From: Vibrio sp. ED004
GTDB taxonomy: Bacteria > Pseudomonadota > Gammaproteobacteria > Enterobacterales > Vibrionaceae
Direction of reading: 5' to 3'
NCBI RefSeq assembly: GCF_023206395.1
Contig: NZ_CP066149.1
Coordinates: forward strand, 744,001 to 808,000
DNA: 64,000 bases
Every line of letters begins with the position of its first letter. Position 1 is the first letter of the stretch. The notes under the pieces are model-generated. The model ran no database searches. It was not told the DNA's origin and saw nothing but the letters and a program-made list of their open reading frames with translations. Position numbers and translations under genes: made by a program. Of the stretch, positions 8,895-19,450 are shown in pieces.

Positions 8895-9677
8895 ATGGAT
8901 AACTTAATCCAACTAGATTCTGTGAGCGTCGAATTTGACGGTCGAAAAGTTTTAGACAACATCTCTCTAAATTTAGAGCGTGGCAGAATCACTACCCTAA
9001 TTGGGCCAAATGGCGCGGGAAAATCAACCTTAGTTAAGGTACTACTGGGGCTCCAGCACAAATATTCCGGAAAGATCACCAAATCAAAAAAACTAAAAAT
9101 TGGTTACGTTCCTCAAAAGCTAAAGCTGAACGACTCTCTGCCTCTTAATGTAGAGCGTTTTCTTAAGCTCACCGGAAAATTCAGCAAACAAGAAATTCTA
9201 GAATCTTTGATGTTAGTGGGCGCTGAGCACCTAATGAAAAGCAACATGCATCAACTGTCTGGTGGCGAAAACCAACGCGTGCTGATCGCTCGCTCTCTAT
9301 TGAAAAGACCCGATCTGCTCGTTCTCGATGAACCCGCACAAGGTGTTGATGTACAAGGCCAAATCGATCTTTACGATCTGATCGATTCCATTCGTCACCG
9401 CTTTGGTTGCGCTGTGTTTATGGTTTCACACGACTTGCATTTAGTGATGGCAAAAACAGACGATGTGATCTGTTTGCATCACCACATCTGTTGTTCGGGT
9501 TCACCAGCTGATATTAAACATCACCCTTCTTATATCGCGCTATTTGGTACTGCGGTTCAAGAGAGTTTGGCTTTCTACCACCACCAACATGACCACCATC
9601 ACCATGACTTGGCAGGCCAGCCAGTTTCTGGGGATGTGCACGACTGCTCCAACCATAAACACGGACATCACCACTAA
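8895..9677 (+). CDS. znuC: Zinc ABC transporter, ATPase ZnuC
   Basis: A 260-residue ABC ATPase. The Walker A loop GPNGAGKST is at about residues 37-45, with signature LSGGENQR, Walker B LLVLDEPAQGVD and the switch histidine in MVSHDLH. It powers zinc import with ZnuB and ZnuA. The last 35 residues are strikingly histidine rich (HHHQHDHHHHD, NHKHGHHH) and may bind zinc as a local store or sensor; that role is inference. It ends in TAATG shared with znuB. Confidence 0.96.
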   Translation: MDNLIQLDSVSVEFDGRKVLDNISLNLERGRITTLIGPNGAGKSTLVKVLLGLQHKYSGKITKSKKLKIGYVPQKLKLNDSLPLNVERFLKLTGKFSKQEILESLMLVGAEHLMKSNMHQLSGGENQRVLIARSLLKRPDLLVLDEPAQGVDVQGQIDLYDLIDSIRHRFGCAVFMVSHDLHLVMAKTDDVICLHHHICCSGSPADIKHHPSYIALFGTAVQESLAFYHHQHDHHHHDLAGQPVSGDVHDCSNHKHGHHH

Positions 9678-10462
9678 TGCTTGAGTTTCTTCTACCTTCT
9701 ATTCTTGCAGGCTTAGGCATTGCTCTTATTGCTGGCCCACTGGGTTCGTTCGTGGTGTGGCGCAAGATGGCTTACTTTGGTGACACCCTTGCACACGCCT
9801 CTCTAATGGGCTTAGCGCTTGGCTTCCTGTTCAATATTAATTTGTACTTCGCACTGCTGATCTGTTGTTTAATGCTGGCTGTGTTGCTCGTGACCTTGCA
9901 AAAACAAAAGCTTGTCGCGACCGATACCCTACTCGGTATTTTGGCGCACAGTGCACTATCACTTGGTTTGGTTGCTGTCAGCTTCTTAGATAATGTTCGC
10001 GTTGATCTGATGAGCTACCTATTTGGTGACTTGCTGGCGGTATCTCCGACTGATTTAGTGTTCATCTATGCAGGTGCCGCTGTAATTGGACTGGTACTGG
10101 CTATATTTTGGCGACCACTATTATCAACAACAGTTAACGAAGATCTCGCGGCTGTTGACGGCATCAACATTGATTTAATGCGTCTGATTTTGATGCTGCT
10201 TGTTGGTATCGTGATTGCTGTCGGTATGAAGTTTGTGGGTGCACTAATCATGACATCGCTATTGATTATTCCTGCAGCAACAGCAAGGAAATTCTCTAAT
10301 ACACCAGAGCAGATGGCGTTCCTCGCATCGATTATTGGCTCTATCTCTGTATTCGGTGGATTAAGCCTGTCTTGGTTCTATGACACGCCTGCAGGCCCGT
10401 CTGTGGTTATCAGTGCGGCTGCGATGTTTATGCTATCTCAAATGGTGAAGACCCGAGCGTAA
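9677..10462 (+). CDS. znuB: Zinc ABC transporter, permease ZnuB
   Basis: A 261-residue permease with about seven or eight membrane helices of the ABC-3 family; motifs such as GDTLAHASLMGLALG and VGMKFVGALIMTSLLIIPAATA are characteristic. It forms the inner-membrane zinc channel with ZnuC. The start codon overlaps the znuC stop (TAATG), indicating coupled translation. A short heptamer array and a shared terminator follow it. Confidence 0.97.
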   Translation: MLEFLLPSILAGLGIALIAGPLGSFVVWRKMAYFGDTLAHASLMGLALGFLFNINLYFALLICCLMLAVLLVTLQKQKLVATDTLLGILAHSALSLGLVAVSFLDNVRVDLMSYLFGDLLAVSPTDLVFIYAGAAVIGLVLAIFWRPLLSTTVNEDLAAVDGINIDLMRLILMLLVGIVIAVGMKFVGALIMTSLLIIPAATARKFSNTPEQMAFLASIIGSISVFGGLSLSWFYDTPAGPSVVISAAAMFMLSQMVKTRA

Positions 10463-10474
10463 TCATACGATTCG

Positions 10475-10492
10475 TATCTCGTATCTCGTATC
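10475..10492. repeat. Short heptamer array (TATCTCG), 2.5 copies
   Basis: Two perfect TATCTCG units plus TATC, with an imperfect unit just before (around 10466-10474). On the minus strand the array reads TACGAGA and lies just beyond the sucD terminator, the same arrangement as the arrays at 4151 and 21950. Confidence 0.9.
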
Positions 10493-10505
10493 ATTGAAGA
10501 CATAC

Positions 10506-10538
10506 AAAAAAGGCTTGGTCAGTGACCAAGCCTTTTTA
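10506..10538. terminator. Bidirectional terminator between znuB and sucD
   Basis: A perfect stem AAGGCTTGGTC/GACCAAGCCTT with a three-base loop and A/T runs on both sides. It serves znuCB on the plus strand and the sdh-suc operon on the minus strand. Confidence 0.92.
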
Positions 10539-10583
10539 ATATCGTTCAGTTAGCTTCTATCTCACTCGATAAAAGTGAACTGA

Positions 10584-11456
10584 TTACCAACCTGTGATTT
10601 CACGTAGGCCTTTACCGATGTCAGCAAGAGACTTAACTGTCTTAACGCCTGCTGCTTCTAGTGCCGCGAATTTATCTTCAGCAGTACCTTTACCGCCAGA
10701 GATGATTGCGCCTGCGTGGCCCATACGTTTACCCGGAGGAGCAGTAACACCAGCGATGTAAGAAACAACTGGCTTAGTTACGTTCGCTTTGATGAACTCA
10801 GCCGCCTCTTCTTCCGCAGTACCACCGATTTCACCAATCATTACGATTGCTTCAGTCTCTGGGTCTTCTTGGAAAAGTTTTAGGATATCAATGAAGTTTG
10901 AACCCGGGATAGGGTCACCACCGATACCAACACATGTAGACTGACCAAAGCCTTCATCTGTTGTTTGCTTAACTGCTTCGTATGTCAGAGTACCTGAACG
11001 AGATACGATACCTACTTTACCCTTCTTGTGGATATGACCAGGCATGATACCAATCTTACACTCGTCTGGAGTGATAAGACCTGGACAGTTAGGACCGATC
11101 ATGCGAACGCCAGTTTCTTCTAGCTTCACCTTAACGTCGATCATATCTGTTGTAGGGATACCTTCAGTGATCGTTACGATCAGTTCGATACCTGCATCAA
11201 TCGCTTCTAGGATTGCATCTTTACAAAAAGGTGCTGGTACGTAGATAACGGTTGCTGTTGCGCCAGTTACTTCTACTGCTTCGCGTACTGTGTTGAATAC
11301 TGGAAGGCCTAGGTGAGTTTGACCACCCTTACCAGGTGAAACACCACCAACCATTTGCGTACCGTATGCGATAGCTTGGTCTGAGTGGAATGTACCTTGA
11401 CCGCCAGTGAAACCCTGACAGATTACTTTAGTGTCTTTGTTAATTAATACAGACAT
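10584..11456 (-). CDS. sucD: Succinyl-CoA synthetase alpha subunit
   Basis: A 290-residue subunit that binds CoA ([15 protein letters not shown] near the N-terminus) and carries the phosphorylated active-site histidine in [15 protein letters not shown]. With SucC it converts succinyl-CoA to succinate with formation of ATP or GTP. It is the last gene of sdhCDAB-sucABCD, overlaps the sucC stop by one base (TAATG) and is followed by the strong terminator at 10506-10538. Confidence 0.98.
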   Translation of the reverse strand: MSVLINKDTKVICQGFTGGQGTFHSDQAIAYGTQMVGGVSPGKGGQTHLGLPVFNTVREAVEVTGATATVIYVPAPFCKDAILEAIDAGIELIVTITEGIPTTDMIDVKVKLEETGVRMIGPNCPGLITPDECKIGIMPGHIHKKGKVGIVSRSGTLTYEAVKQTTDEGFGQSTCVGIGGDPIPGSNFIDILKLFQEDPETEAIVMIGEIGGTAEEEAAEFIKANVTKPVVSYIAGVTAPPGKRMGHAGAIISGGKGTAEDKFAALEAAGVKTVKSLADIGKGLREITGW

Positions 11457-12622
11457 TATTTCGCCTCCGCAGCAGCAACAACTTTCTGAGCAGCATCTGT
11501 TAGAGATTCAGCTGCAATGATATCAACATCAGAATTAGCAAGTACTTCGCGACCTAGGTCTGCGTTAGTACCTTCTAGACGAACAACTACAGGAACTGTT
11601 ACGCCAACTTCTTTAACCGCACCGATAATACCTTCAGCAATCATGTCACAACGAACGATGCCACCGAAGATGTTTACTAGTACTGCTTTAACATTGTCAT
11701 CAGAAAGGATGATCTTGAATGCTTCAGCTACACGTTCTTTTGTCGCGCCGCCGCCTACATCAAGGAAGTTTGCTGGCTTGCCGCCGTGTAGGTTTACGAT
11801 ATCCATCGTACCCATCGCAAGGCCTGCACCGTTAACCATACAGCCAACGTTGCCATCTAGTGCTACGTAGTTCAGTTCCCACTGTGCTGCGTGTGCTTCG
11901 CGCTCATCTTCTTGAGATGGATCGTGCATTTCACGTAGTTTAGGCTGACGGTACATCGCGTTTGAGTCGATGTTGATCTTGCCGTCTAGACAAAGCAGGT
12001 TGCCTTCGCCAGTAATTACAAGCGGGTTGATTTCTAGTAGAGCTAGGTCGTACTGAGAGAACATTTGACCAAGACCCATGAAGATCTTAACGAACTGTTT
12101 AACTTGATCGCCAACTAGACCAAGTTTGAACGCAAGTTCACGGCCTTGGTAAGCTTGAGGGCCCACTAGAGGATCAATCGCTGATTGGTGAATCAACTCT
12201 GGAGTTTCTTCAGCGATTTTCTCAATGTCCACACCGCCTTCAGTTGACGCCATGAATACAATTTTGCGCGTTGCACGGTCAACAACAGCACCTAGGTAAA
12301 GTTCATTAGCAATGTTCGATGCTTCTTCAACTAGGATCTTTGTTACAGGCTGACCATTAGCGTCTGTTTGGTAAGTTACTAGGTTTTTGCCTAGCCACTT
12401 TTGTGCAAACTCTTTAACGCCTTCTTTCGTGTCATGTAGCTCTACGCCGCCCGCTTTACCGCGGCCACCAGCGTGTACTTGACACTTAACGACTTTCTTG
12501 GCTGTACTGATACGACCTGCAGCTTCGAAAGCTTCTTGTGCAGTATCACATGCGAAACCTTCTGGTACAGGCAAACCGAATTCTGCAAACAGCTGTTTGG
12601 CTTGGTATTCATGCAAATTCAT
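11456..12622 (-). CDS. sucC: Succinyl-CoA synthetase beta subunit
   Basis: A 388-residue ATP-grasp subunit with the normal start [20 protein letters not shown] and the conserved [16 protein letters not shown] and [16 protein letters not shown] segments (here [14 protein letters not shown]). It supplies the nucleotide and succinate sites. It is separated from sucB by a 206-base gap containing a perfect hairpin at 12790-12818, unlike the tight spacing elsewhere in the operon. Confidence 0.98.
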   Translation of the reverse strand: MNLHEYQAKQLFAEFGLPVPEGFACDTAQEAFEAAGRISTAKKVVKCQVHAGGRGKAGGVELHDTKEGVKEFAQKWLGKNLVTYQTDANGQPVTKILVEEASNIANELYLGAVVDRATRKIVFMASTEGGVDIEKIAEETPELIHQSAIDPLVGPQAYQGRELAFKLGLVGDQVKQFVKIFMGLGQMFSQYDLALLEINPLVITGEGNLLCLDGKINIDSNAMYRQPKLREMHDPSQEDEREAHAAQWELNYVALDGNVGCMVNGAGLAMGTMDIVNLHGGKPANFLDVGGGATKERVAEAFKIILSDDNVKAVLVNIFGGIVRCDMIAEGIIGAVKEVGVTVPVVVRLEGTNADLGREVLANSDVDIIAAESLTDAAQKVVAAAEAK

Positions 12623-12789
12623 TTTGATATTCCGTTTATTTTCCCTTAAGGGATTATTATTTCCATAACGACACAGTTTCCTGTGTTACGTCTGTAGGGT
12701 CTTCTCAAATAAACTGCTGTCCATTTTCTAATGGCTTTACAGTTCAAGTGAAGGCCAGACGTTGAGCAGCCTAGCCTTTGAAACTTTTT

Positions 12790-12818
12790 ACGTCTAGCTA
12801 ACTGAGCTAACTAGACGT
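12790..12818. other. Hairpin in the sucB-sucC gap
   Basis: ACGTCTAG at 12790-12797 and CTAGACGT at 12811-12818 form a perfect eight-base stem. The minus-strand transcript has A rather than U after it, so it is not an intrinsic terminator. It could be an RNA processing or stability element that separates sucAB from sucCD; that is inference. Confidence 0.5.
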
Positions 12819-12828
12819 TTTAGCGATA

Positions 12829-14022
12829 CTAAACGTCTAATAGCAGACGTGCAGGATCTTCTAGTAGCTCTTTGATGGTCACTAGGAAGCCAACTGATTC
12901 ACGGCCATCGATTAGACGGTGGTCGTAAGAAAGCGCTAGGTACATCATTGGTAGAATCTCTACCTTGCCATCAACAGCCATTGGACGATCTTGGATTTTA
13001 TGCATACCCAGGATTGCCGCTTGAGGCGGGTTGATGATTGGCGTAGACATTAGAGAACCAAATACACCACCGTTTGTAATAGTGAAGTTACCGCCCATCA
13101 GCTCATCAACAGTTAGCTTGCCGTCACGGCCTTTGATTGCTAGCTCTTTGATGCCTTTTTCGATGTCAGCGAAACCTAGTGTGTCACAGTCTTTCAGTAC
13201 TGGAGTTACTAGACCACGTGGCGTTGATACTGCCATGCTGATGTCGAAGTAGTTGTGGTAAACGATATCTGTACCGTCGATAGAAGCGTTCACTTCTGGG
13301 AAACGTTTTAGCGCTTCTGTTACTGCTTTCACATAGAAAGACATGAAGCCAAGACGCGTGTCGTGACGCTTCTCGAATTGGTCTTTGTACTGCTTACGAA
13401 GGTCCATGATTGGCTTCATGTTCACTTCGTTGAAAGTAGTCAGCATTGCTGTGCTGTTCTTTGCTTCTAGAAGACGATTTGCAACTGTCTTACGTAGGCG
13501 AGTCATAGGTACGCGTTTTTGGCTACGAGCTGCTGCTGGTGCAGATGCTGCTGCCGGAGCCGCTTTCGCTGCAGCTAGGTGTGCGTCGATGTCTTCACGA
13601 GTAATACGACCACCAACACCAGTGCCTTTAACGTCAGCTGGTTGTAGGTTGTGCTCTGCAAGCAAGCGGCGAACAGCTGGGCTTAGTGCGTCGTTGCTCT
13701 CTTCTGTAAGAGCTGCTTTGTGGCGCTTATCAGGAGAAGCTTCTGTATCTTCAGTTGTATCTTTCGTTGGTTCACCAGCGACAGCACCCGGCTTGATTTT
13801 AGCCAGAAGCTGTTTAGAAAGTACCGTAGCACCTTCTTCTTCGATGATAGCTTCCAGAACACCCGCTTCAGGAGCCGGTACTTCTAGAACTACTTTATCT
13901 GTTTCGATATCTACAATGACTTCATCACGTGCAACCGCTTCGCCCGGTTTTTTGTGCCAAGTAGCAACTGTTGCATCAGCCACAGATTCAGGTAAATCTG
14001 GAACCAGAATTTCAATTGTCAT
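12829..14022 (-). CDS. sucB: 2-oxoglutarate dehydrogenase E2, dihydrolipoyl succinyltransferase
   Basis: A 397-residue E2 core protein. The N-terminal lipoyl domain has its modified lysine at about residue 43 ([10 protein letters not shown]). A peripheral subunit-binding domain (about 112-148, [14 protein letters not shown]...[13 protein letters not shown]) follows an acidic linker. After an Ala/Pro-rich linker comes the catalytic domain with the active-site DHRLIDGRE. It transfers the succinyl group to CoA. It starts 21 bases after sucA, with AAAGGAAA upstream as ribosome binding site. Confidence 0.98.
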   Translation of the reverse strand: MTIEILVPDLPESVADATVATWHKKPGEAVARDEVIVDIETDKVVLEVPAPEAGVLEAIIEEEGATVLSKQLLAKIKPGAVAGEPTKDTTEDTEASPDKRHKAALTEESNDALSPAVRRLLAEHNLQPADVKGTGVGGRITREDIDAHLAAAKAAPAAASAPAAARSQKRVPMTRLRKTVANRLLEAKNSTAMLTTFNEVNMKPIMDLRKQYKDQFEKRHDTRLGFMSFYVKAVTEALKRFPEVNASIDGTDIVYHNYFDISMAVSTPRGLVTPVLKDCDTLGFADIEKGIKELAIKGRDGKLTVDELMGGNFTITNGGVFGSLMSTPIINPPQAAILGMHKIQDRPMAVDGKVEILPMMYLALSYDHRLIDGRESVGFLVTIKELLEDPARLLLDV

Positions 14023-14043
14023 GTGCGTATTTTCCTTTTACTT

Positions 14044-16860
14044 CTAGTTCTTAAGTAGGGTCAAAGCGTCGTCAACTAACGCTTTTTGTTGTTTCAAGTG
14101 TACCGACATATAGCCAACAGCTGGTGATGCTGATGCAGGACGACCTGCGTATTGAATATCAGCACCCACTGGGATAGCAGCTCGGAAATTATGTTGGCTA
14201 CTGTACCAAGCACCTTGGTTTTGAGGCTCTTCTTGACACCAAACGTAATCGACTACATTCGTGTACTGTGCAATTGCAGCTCTCACGTCCTCGTAAGGGA
14301 ACGGGTAAAGTTGCTCGATACGCACAATAGCGACATCGTCTTGCTCGTTCTTACGTCTTTGGTCAAGTAGGTCAAAGTAAACCTTACCTGAACAGAACAC
14401 GACGCGTTTTACGTTCTCAGGAGCCAGATCATCAATTTCTGCGATAGCTGGTTGGAACGTACCTTCTGCCAAATCTTCCAGAGAAGAAGTACACAGAGGG
14501 TGACGAAGCAATGACTTAGGTGACATTACAATCAGAGGACGACGCATTGGTCGAACAACCTGACGGCGAATCATGTGGTAAACCTGAGCTGGTGTTGAAG
14601 GAACAACAACCTGCATGTTTTGTTCAGCACATAACTGAAGGTAACGCTCAAGACGTGCAGAAGAGTGCTCTGGGCCTTGACCTTCATAACCGTGAGGAAG
14701 CAGCATAGTTAGACCACATAGACGTGCCCACTTTTGCTCACCTGACGAAATAAATTGGTCGATAACAACTTGTGCACCGTTTGCGAAGTCACCAAATTGT
14801 GCTTCCCAAAGGGTTAGACCGCTTGGCTCTGCTGTTGCGTAACCATACTCAAATGCCAGTACCGCTTCTTCAGACAATACCGAGTCAAACACTTGGAATG
14901 GCCCTTGCTTGTCATGAATGTTCGCAAGAGGAACATACGTGCTTGCATCTGATTGGTTGTGCAGTACTGAGTGACGGTGGAAGAACGTACCACGACCAGA
15001 ATCTTGGCCAGAGATACGAATACGCTTACCGTCATCAACCAGTGTTGCATAAGCCAGAGTTTCAGCCATACCCCAATCGACTTGTTTCTCACCATTCACC
15101 ATGGCAGTACGATCGTTGTACAGTTTATTGACTCGGCTTTGCAGCTTATGGCTGTCTGGGTATTGGCAAAGTTTGGTACCAAGCTCTTTCAGGCGCTCGA
15201 TATCAATCTTGTTATCCCATTCGATGTTCCAGTCGTGACCTAGGTAAGGAGACCAGTCCACAGAGTGAAGTGCCATTGGGCGCCACTCTTTAACCACAAC
15301 TTCACCGTGATCAAGTGCATCACGATATTCGTTAACTAGTTGAGTTGCTGTATCAATACCAAACTCACCGCGCTCCATTAGCACGTCAGCGTAAAGCTTA
15401 CGTGGCGTTGGATGCTTCTTGATTTTTTGGTACATCAAAGGCTGTGTTGCATTCGGCTCATCGGCTTCGTTGTGACCGTGGCGACGGTAACAAACCAAAT
15501 CAATAACAACATCACGCTTAAACGTATTACGGTAATCCAATGCAAGACGCGCAACGAACGCAACCGCTTCTGGATCATCAGAGTTAACGTGGAAAATCGG
15601 AGCCTGAACCATCTTCGCGATATCAGTACAGTACATCGTAGAACGAGTATCGCGTGGGTTAGACGTTGTAAAACCAACTTGGTTGTTTACAACGATACGA
15701 ACCGTACCACCTACACAGAAACCACGAGCTTGAGACATGTTAAACGTCTCTTGCACTACACCCTGACCTGCGATAGCTGAGTCACCGTGGATAGTAATTG
15801 GAAGTACACGGCTACCGTCACTATCACCAAGGCGATCTTGACGTGCACGTACTGAACCGATAACTACCGGGTTTACGATTTCTAAGTGAGATGGGTTAAA
15901 TGCAAGTGCTAAGTGAACGTTGCCGCCTGGCGTTGCGAAGTCCGCTGAGAAGCCTTGGTGGTATTTCACATCACCAGTCCCCCACGTGTCATCGTGCTTG
16001 CCCGCAAATTCGTCAAACAGGTCTTGTGGCTTTTTACCAAGCACGTTGACCAACATGTTTAGACGACCACGGTGAGCCATACCAACAACAACTTCACGCA
16101 TGCCTTGTCCGCCCGCATGACGAATAATTTCTTTCGTCATTGGGATAAGCGCATCACCACCTTCCAACGAGAAGCGTTTTGCGCCAGGGAATTTCGCACC
16201 AAGATAGCGCTCAAGACCTTCAGCTGCAGTTAGCTCTTCTAGGAAAGCTTGCTTTTCTTCTTTATTGAAAGAGGGTTGACCCGATACAGACTCTAAACGT
16301 TGTTGAATCCAACGTTTTTGCTCTGTATTTGTCATGTGCATGTATTCAGCACCAATAGAACCGCAATAAGTCTGCTTTAGAGATTTGTATAAATCTTTAA
16401 GCACCATCGTCTCTTGGCCAATCGCGTAAGAGCCGACGTTAAACGTCTCATTGAGGTCATCTTCGGTAAGAGTGTGGAAAGAAGGGTCCAGCTCTTCAAC
16501 TGTATCTCTTTTCCATAAACCTAGGGGGTCTAGATTTGCTGATTGATGCCCTCGGAATCGATAAGCATTAATTAGTTGCAGAACCTTTACTTGTTTCGCA
16601 TCGACATCTGGATCACTAACTTGGACACTGTAATGCTTTGTTTCTTGAGCGAGTCGACGGAAGTATTCACGAACACGAGAGTGTGGTTGTTCCACTGTCT
16701 CTGAAGCTTGCACAGGCAGTTCTTCAAAAACACTTCTCCATTCGTCACTTACCGAATCTGGGTCACTTAGATACAGTTCATAGAGTTCTTCTACGTACGT
16801 TGCATTGGCGCCAGCCAAGTGTGAAGACTCGAGCCATGCCTTCATCACGCCGTTGTGCAT
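14044..16860 (-). CDS. sucA: 2-oxoglutarate dehydrogenase E1 component
   Basis: A 938-residue thiamine diphosphate enzyme that decarboxylates 2-oxoglutarate and succinylates the lipoyl arm of SucB. It has the family start (MHNGVMKAWLESSHLAGAN), a conserved MAHRGRLNMLVNVLGKKP segment, and the ThDP-binding motif beginning GDSAIAGQG and ending in NNQVGFTT. A good ribosome binding site (AAGGGA) precedes the start. A GC-rich hairpin lies between it and sdhB. Confidence 0.98.
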   Translation of the reverse strand: MHNGVMKAWLESSHLAGANATYVEELYELYLSDPDSVSDEWRSVFEELPVQASETVEQPHSRVREYFRRLAQETKHYSVQVSDPDVDAKQVKVLQLINAYRFRGHQSANLDPLGLWKRDTVEELDPSFHTLTEDDLNETFNVGSYAIGQETMVLKDLYKSLKQTYCGSIGAEYMHMTNTEQKRWIQQRLESVSGQPSFNKEEKQAFLEELTAAEGLERYLGAKFPGAKRFSLEGGDALIPMTKEIIRHAGGQGMREVVVGMAHRGRLNMLVNVLGKKPQDLFDEFAGKHDDTWGTGDVKYHQGFSADFATPGGNVHLALAFNPSHLEIVNPVVIGSVRARQDRLGDSDGSRVLPITIHGDSAIAGQGVVQETFNMSQARGFCVGGTVRIVVNNQVGFTTSNPRDTRSTMYCTDIAKMVQAPIFHVNSDDPEAVAFVARLALDYRNTFKRDVVIDLVCYRRHGHNEADEPNATQPLMYQKIKKHPTPRKLYADVLMERGEFGIDTATQLVNEYRDALDHGEVVVKEWRPMALHSVDWSPYLGHDWNIEWDNKIDIERLKELGTKLCQYPDSHKLQSRVNKLYNDRTAMVNGEKQVDWGMAETLAYATLVDDGKRIRISGQDSGRGTFFHRHSVLHNQSDASTYVPLANIHDKQGPFQVFDSVLSEEAVLAFEYGYATAEPSGLTLWEAQFGDFANGAQVVIDQFISSGEQKWARLCGLTMLLPHGYEGQGPEHSSARLERYLQLCAEQNMQVVVPSTPAQVYHMIRRQVVRPMRRPLIVMSPKSLLRHPLCTSSLEDLAEGTFQPAIAEIDDLAPENVKRVVFCSGKVYFDLLDQRRKNEQDDVAIVRIEQLYPFPYEDVRAAIAQYTNVVDYVWCQEEPQNQGAWYSSQHNFRAAIPVGADIQYAGRPASASPAVGYMSVHLKQQKALVDDALTLLKN

Positions 16861-16918
16861 ATTTTCCCTTAACCAGTAGTTTTCACGTTTGCTGCGGTCT
16901 ATGCCGAGCTATTAAAAG

Positions 16919-16943
16919 GCCGCCCCAAAACTTCTAGGGCGGC
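16919..16943. terminator. Internal hairpin/partial terminator between sdhB and sucA
   Basis: On the minus strand GCCGCCC-N11-GGGCGGC is followed by CTTTTAA. The stem is strong, but the U-tract is short and interrupted. It probably works as a partial terminator or mRNA 3' protecting hairpin inside sdhCDAB-sucABCD, letting sdh and suc levels differ. Confidence 0.6.
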
Positions 16944-16957
16944 AATTTTTATATAAC

Positions 16958-17671
16958 TTAAACCGAACGATTCACCAACATGGTCTTGATGTGACCAATA
17001 GCTTTCGTCGGATTTAATCCCTTAGGACAAACACTTACACAATTCATGATGCCATGGCAACGAAAAACGCTAAATGCATCATCAAGATCGGACAAACGTT
17101 CGTCTGTCGCTGTATCTCGGCTATCAATTAGCCAACGGTAAGCTGCAAGTAGGCCTGCTGGTCCGATGAATTTGTCAGGGTTCCACCAGAACGATGGGCA
17201 AGATGTAGTACAACATGCACACATGATACATTCGTACAATCCATCTAAGTGCGCGCGCTCATCAGGGCTTTGTAAGTTTTCACGTGCCGGTGGTACATTG
17301 CCATCAGACACTAAGAATGGCTTCACTTTCTCGTAGTTATCGTAGAACTGAGTCATGTCTACAATCAGGTCACGAACAACAGGTAGACCAGGCAGCGGAC
17401 GAATCACAATCTTGTCTTGGCCAGAAAGCGCAGACAACGGAGTGATACATGCTAGGCCGTTTTTACCATTCATGTTCAAACCATCCGAACCACATACACC
17501 TTCACGGCATGAGCGACGGAATGAGATAGTTGGATCTTGCTCTTTCAACAGAATAAGCGCGTCCAAAAGCATCATGTCTGAACCTTCATCCACCTCTAGG
17601 GTGTATTCCTTCATATAAGGCTTCTGGTCGACATCTGGATTGTAACGGTATAAAGAGAAATTCAGTTTCAT
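16958..17671 (-). CDS. sdhB: Succinate dehydrogenase iron-sulfur subunit
   Basis: A 237-residue subunit carrying three Fe-S centres: the 2Fe-2S ligands in CREGVCGSDG, and the 4Fe-4S and 3Fe-4S ligands in CIMCACCTTSCPSFWW and CHGIMNCVSVCPKGLNP. It passes electrons from SdhA flavin to quinone. Two in-frame ATGs exist. The one at 17677 is only two or three bases from the AAGGAG ribosome binding site, whereas the one at 17671 has normal spacing and gives the family start MKLNFSLYRYNPDVD, so I choose 17671. Confidence 0.96.
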   Translation of the reverse strand: MKLNFSLYRYNPDVDQKPYMKEYTLEVDEGSDMMLLDALILLKEQDPTISFRRSCREGVCGSDGLNMNGKNGLACITPLSALSGQDKIVIRPLPGLPVVRDLIVDMTQFYDNYEKVKPFLVSDGNVPPARENLQSPDERAHLDGLYECIMCACCTTSCPSFWWNPDKFIGPAGLLAAYRWLIDSRDTATDERLSDLDDAFSVFRCHGIMNCVSVCPKGLNPTKAIGHIKTMLVNRSV

Positions 17672-17683
17672 GGTCATATCTCC

Positions 17684-19450
17684 TTAGTACGTACGTGCTT
17701 TTGGTGGGAACGCTTCACGATGGATAGGCTCCATGTTTACACCACGCTTAGTCATGCTCTCTGACTCTGGGTTGTAAAGAGAGTGGCATAGCCATTGCTC
17801 ATCATCACGGTCAGGGAAATCGAATCGAGCGTGTGCGCCACGGCTCTCTGTACGGAAGTTTGCAGCAACCGCTGTTGCAAATGCAGTTTCCATCAGGTTT
17901 TCAAGCTCTAGACACTCGATACGTTGAGTGTTGAACTCTGTCGACTTGTCAGATAGGTGTGCATTCTTCAGGCGCTCGCGAATCGCTTTAAGCTCTTCTA
18001 GGCCTTCAGCCATTGCTTTGCCTTCACGGAATACTGAAAAGTTATTCTGCATACATTGTTGAAGATCTTTACGGATTTGCGCTGGATCTTCGCCGTCAGT
18101 ACTGTTTTCCCAACGGTTGTAACGTTCTAGAGAACGCTCAATGTCTGCTTCAGTTGCTGGTTTCGCTTCGTCTTGCTTCTTCAGAGTCTCACCTAGGTGT
18201 AGACCTGTTGCACGACCAAATACCACCAAATCAAGTAGTGAGTTACCACCTAGACGGTTTGCACCGTGTACTGATACTGATGCGATTTCGCCACAAGCAA
18301 ATAGACCTTGGATTTCAACATCGGTGCCATCTTCAGTTTGCTTAATAGCTTGACCAGAAACTTGTGTTGGAACACCCCCCATCATGTAGTGACATGTTGG
18401 GATTACTGGAATTGGCTCTTTTACTGGATCTACATGAGCAAAGGTACGAGACAGTTCACATACACCAGGAAGACGAGATTCAAGTGTCTCTTTGCCTAAG
18501 TGATCAAGCTTAAGCTTGATGTGTGGACCCCAAGGACCATCGCAGCCGCGACCTTCACGGATTTCAACCATCATTGAACGAGCAACAACATCACGACCCG
18601 CTAAGTCTTTAGCGTTTGGTGCGTAACGTTCCATGAAGCGTTCGCCGTCTTTATTGAGAAGGTAACCACCTTCACCACGACAACCTTCCGTTACCAATAC
18701 ACCTGCGCCAGCAATACCCGTTGGGTGGAACTGCCACATTTCGATGTCTTGCATTGGAACACCAGCACGAATCGCCATACCAACACCGTCACCAGTGTTG
18801 ATGTGTGCGTTAGTTGTCGAAGCGTAGATACGACCAGCACCACCAGTAGCAAGGATTGTTGCCTTCGCTTTGAAGTAGCAAACTTCGCCCGTTTCCATAC
18901 AAAGCGCGGTTGTACCTAAGATTGCACCGTCTTCGTTCTTAACAAGATCCAGTGCATACCACTCAGAGAAAACCGTCGTTTTGTGCTTAATGTTTTGTTG
19001 GTAAAGCGTGTGAAGCAGTGCGTGACCAGTACGGTCGGCTGCAGCTGCGGTACGAGCCGCTTGCTCACCACCAAAGTTTTTAGATTGACCACCGAAAGGA
19101 CGTTGGTAAATAGTGCCGTTATCGAAACGAGAGAAAGGCAGGCCCATTTTTTCAAGTTCGATTACCGACTCAGGACCATTTTTACACATGTATTCGATAG
19201 CGTCTTGGTCACCGATGTAATCAGAACCTTTAACGGTGTCGTACATGTGTTGTTCCCAATGGTCTTCGTGCGCGTTACCAAGAGCAACAGTGATGCCACC
19301 TTGTGCTGAAACCGTATGAGAACGAGTAGGGAAAACTTTAGAAAGCAATGCACAAGATAGGCCTTGCTCAGAAATTTGCAGTGCAGCACGCATACCTGCA
19401 CCACCAGCGCCGATAACTACGGCATCAAACTCACGAACAGGAATAGTCAC
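17684..19450 (-). CDS. sdhA: Succinate dehydrogenase flavoprotein subunit
   Basis: A 588-residue subunit that oxidises succinate to fumarate. It has the N-terminal dinucleotide fold [17 protein letters not shown], the histidine that covalently binds FAD in [10 protein letters not shown], and the active-site region with [21 protein letters not shown]. It directly abuts sdhD (stop and start adjacent) and precedes sdhB by a few bases, so it is part of one transcript. Confidence 0.99.
   Translation of the reverse strand: MTIPVREFDAVVIGAGGAGMRAALQISEQGLSCALLSKVFPTRSHTVSAQGGITVALGNAHEDHWEQHMYDTVKGSDYIGDQDAIEYMCKNGPESVIELEKMGLPFSRFDNGTIYQRPFGGQSKNFGGEQAARTAAAADRTGHALLHTLYQQNIKHKTTVFSEWYALDLVKNEDGAILGTTALCMETGEVCYFKAKATILATGGAGRIYASTTNAHINTGDGVGMAIRAGVPMQDIEMWQFHPTGIAGAGVLVTEGCRGEGGYLLNKDGERFMERYAPNAKDLAGRDVVARSMMVEIREGRGCDGPWGPHIKLKLDHLGKETLESRLPGVCELSRTFAHVDPVKEPIPVIPTCHYMMGGVPTQVSGQAIKQTEDGTDVEIQGLFACGEIASVSVHGANRLGGNSLLDLVVFGRATGLHLGETLKKQDEAKPATEADIERSLERYNRWENSTDGEDPAQIRKDLQQCMQNNFSVFREGKAMAEGLEELKAIRERLKNAHLSDKSTEFNTQRIECLELENLMETAFATAVAANFRTESRGAHARFDFPDRDDEQWLCHSLYNPESESMTKRGVNMEPIHREAFPPKARTY

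Noticed and set aside
13385-14047. Long plus-strand open frame of 220 codons
   Set aside because: It lies entirely antisense to sucB, has a biased Ser/Ala/Arg composition from sucB codon use and no ribosome binding site.
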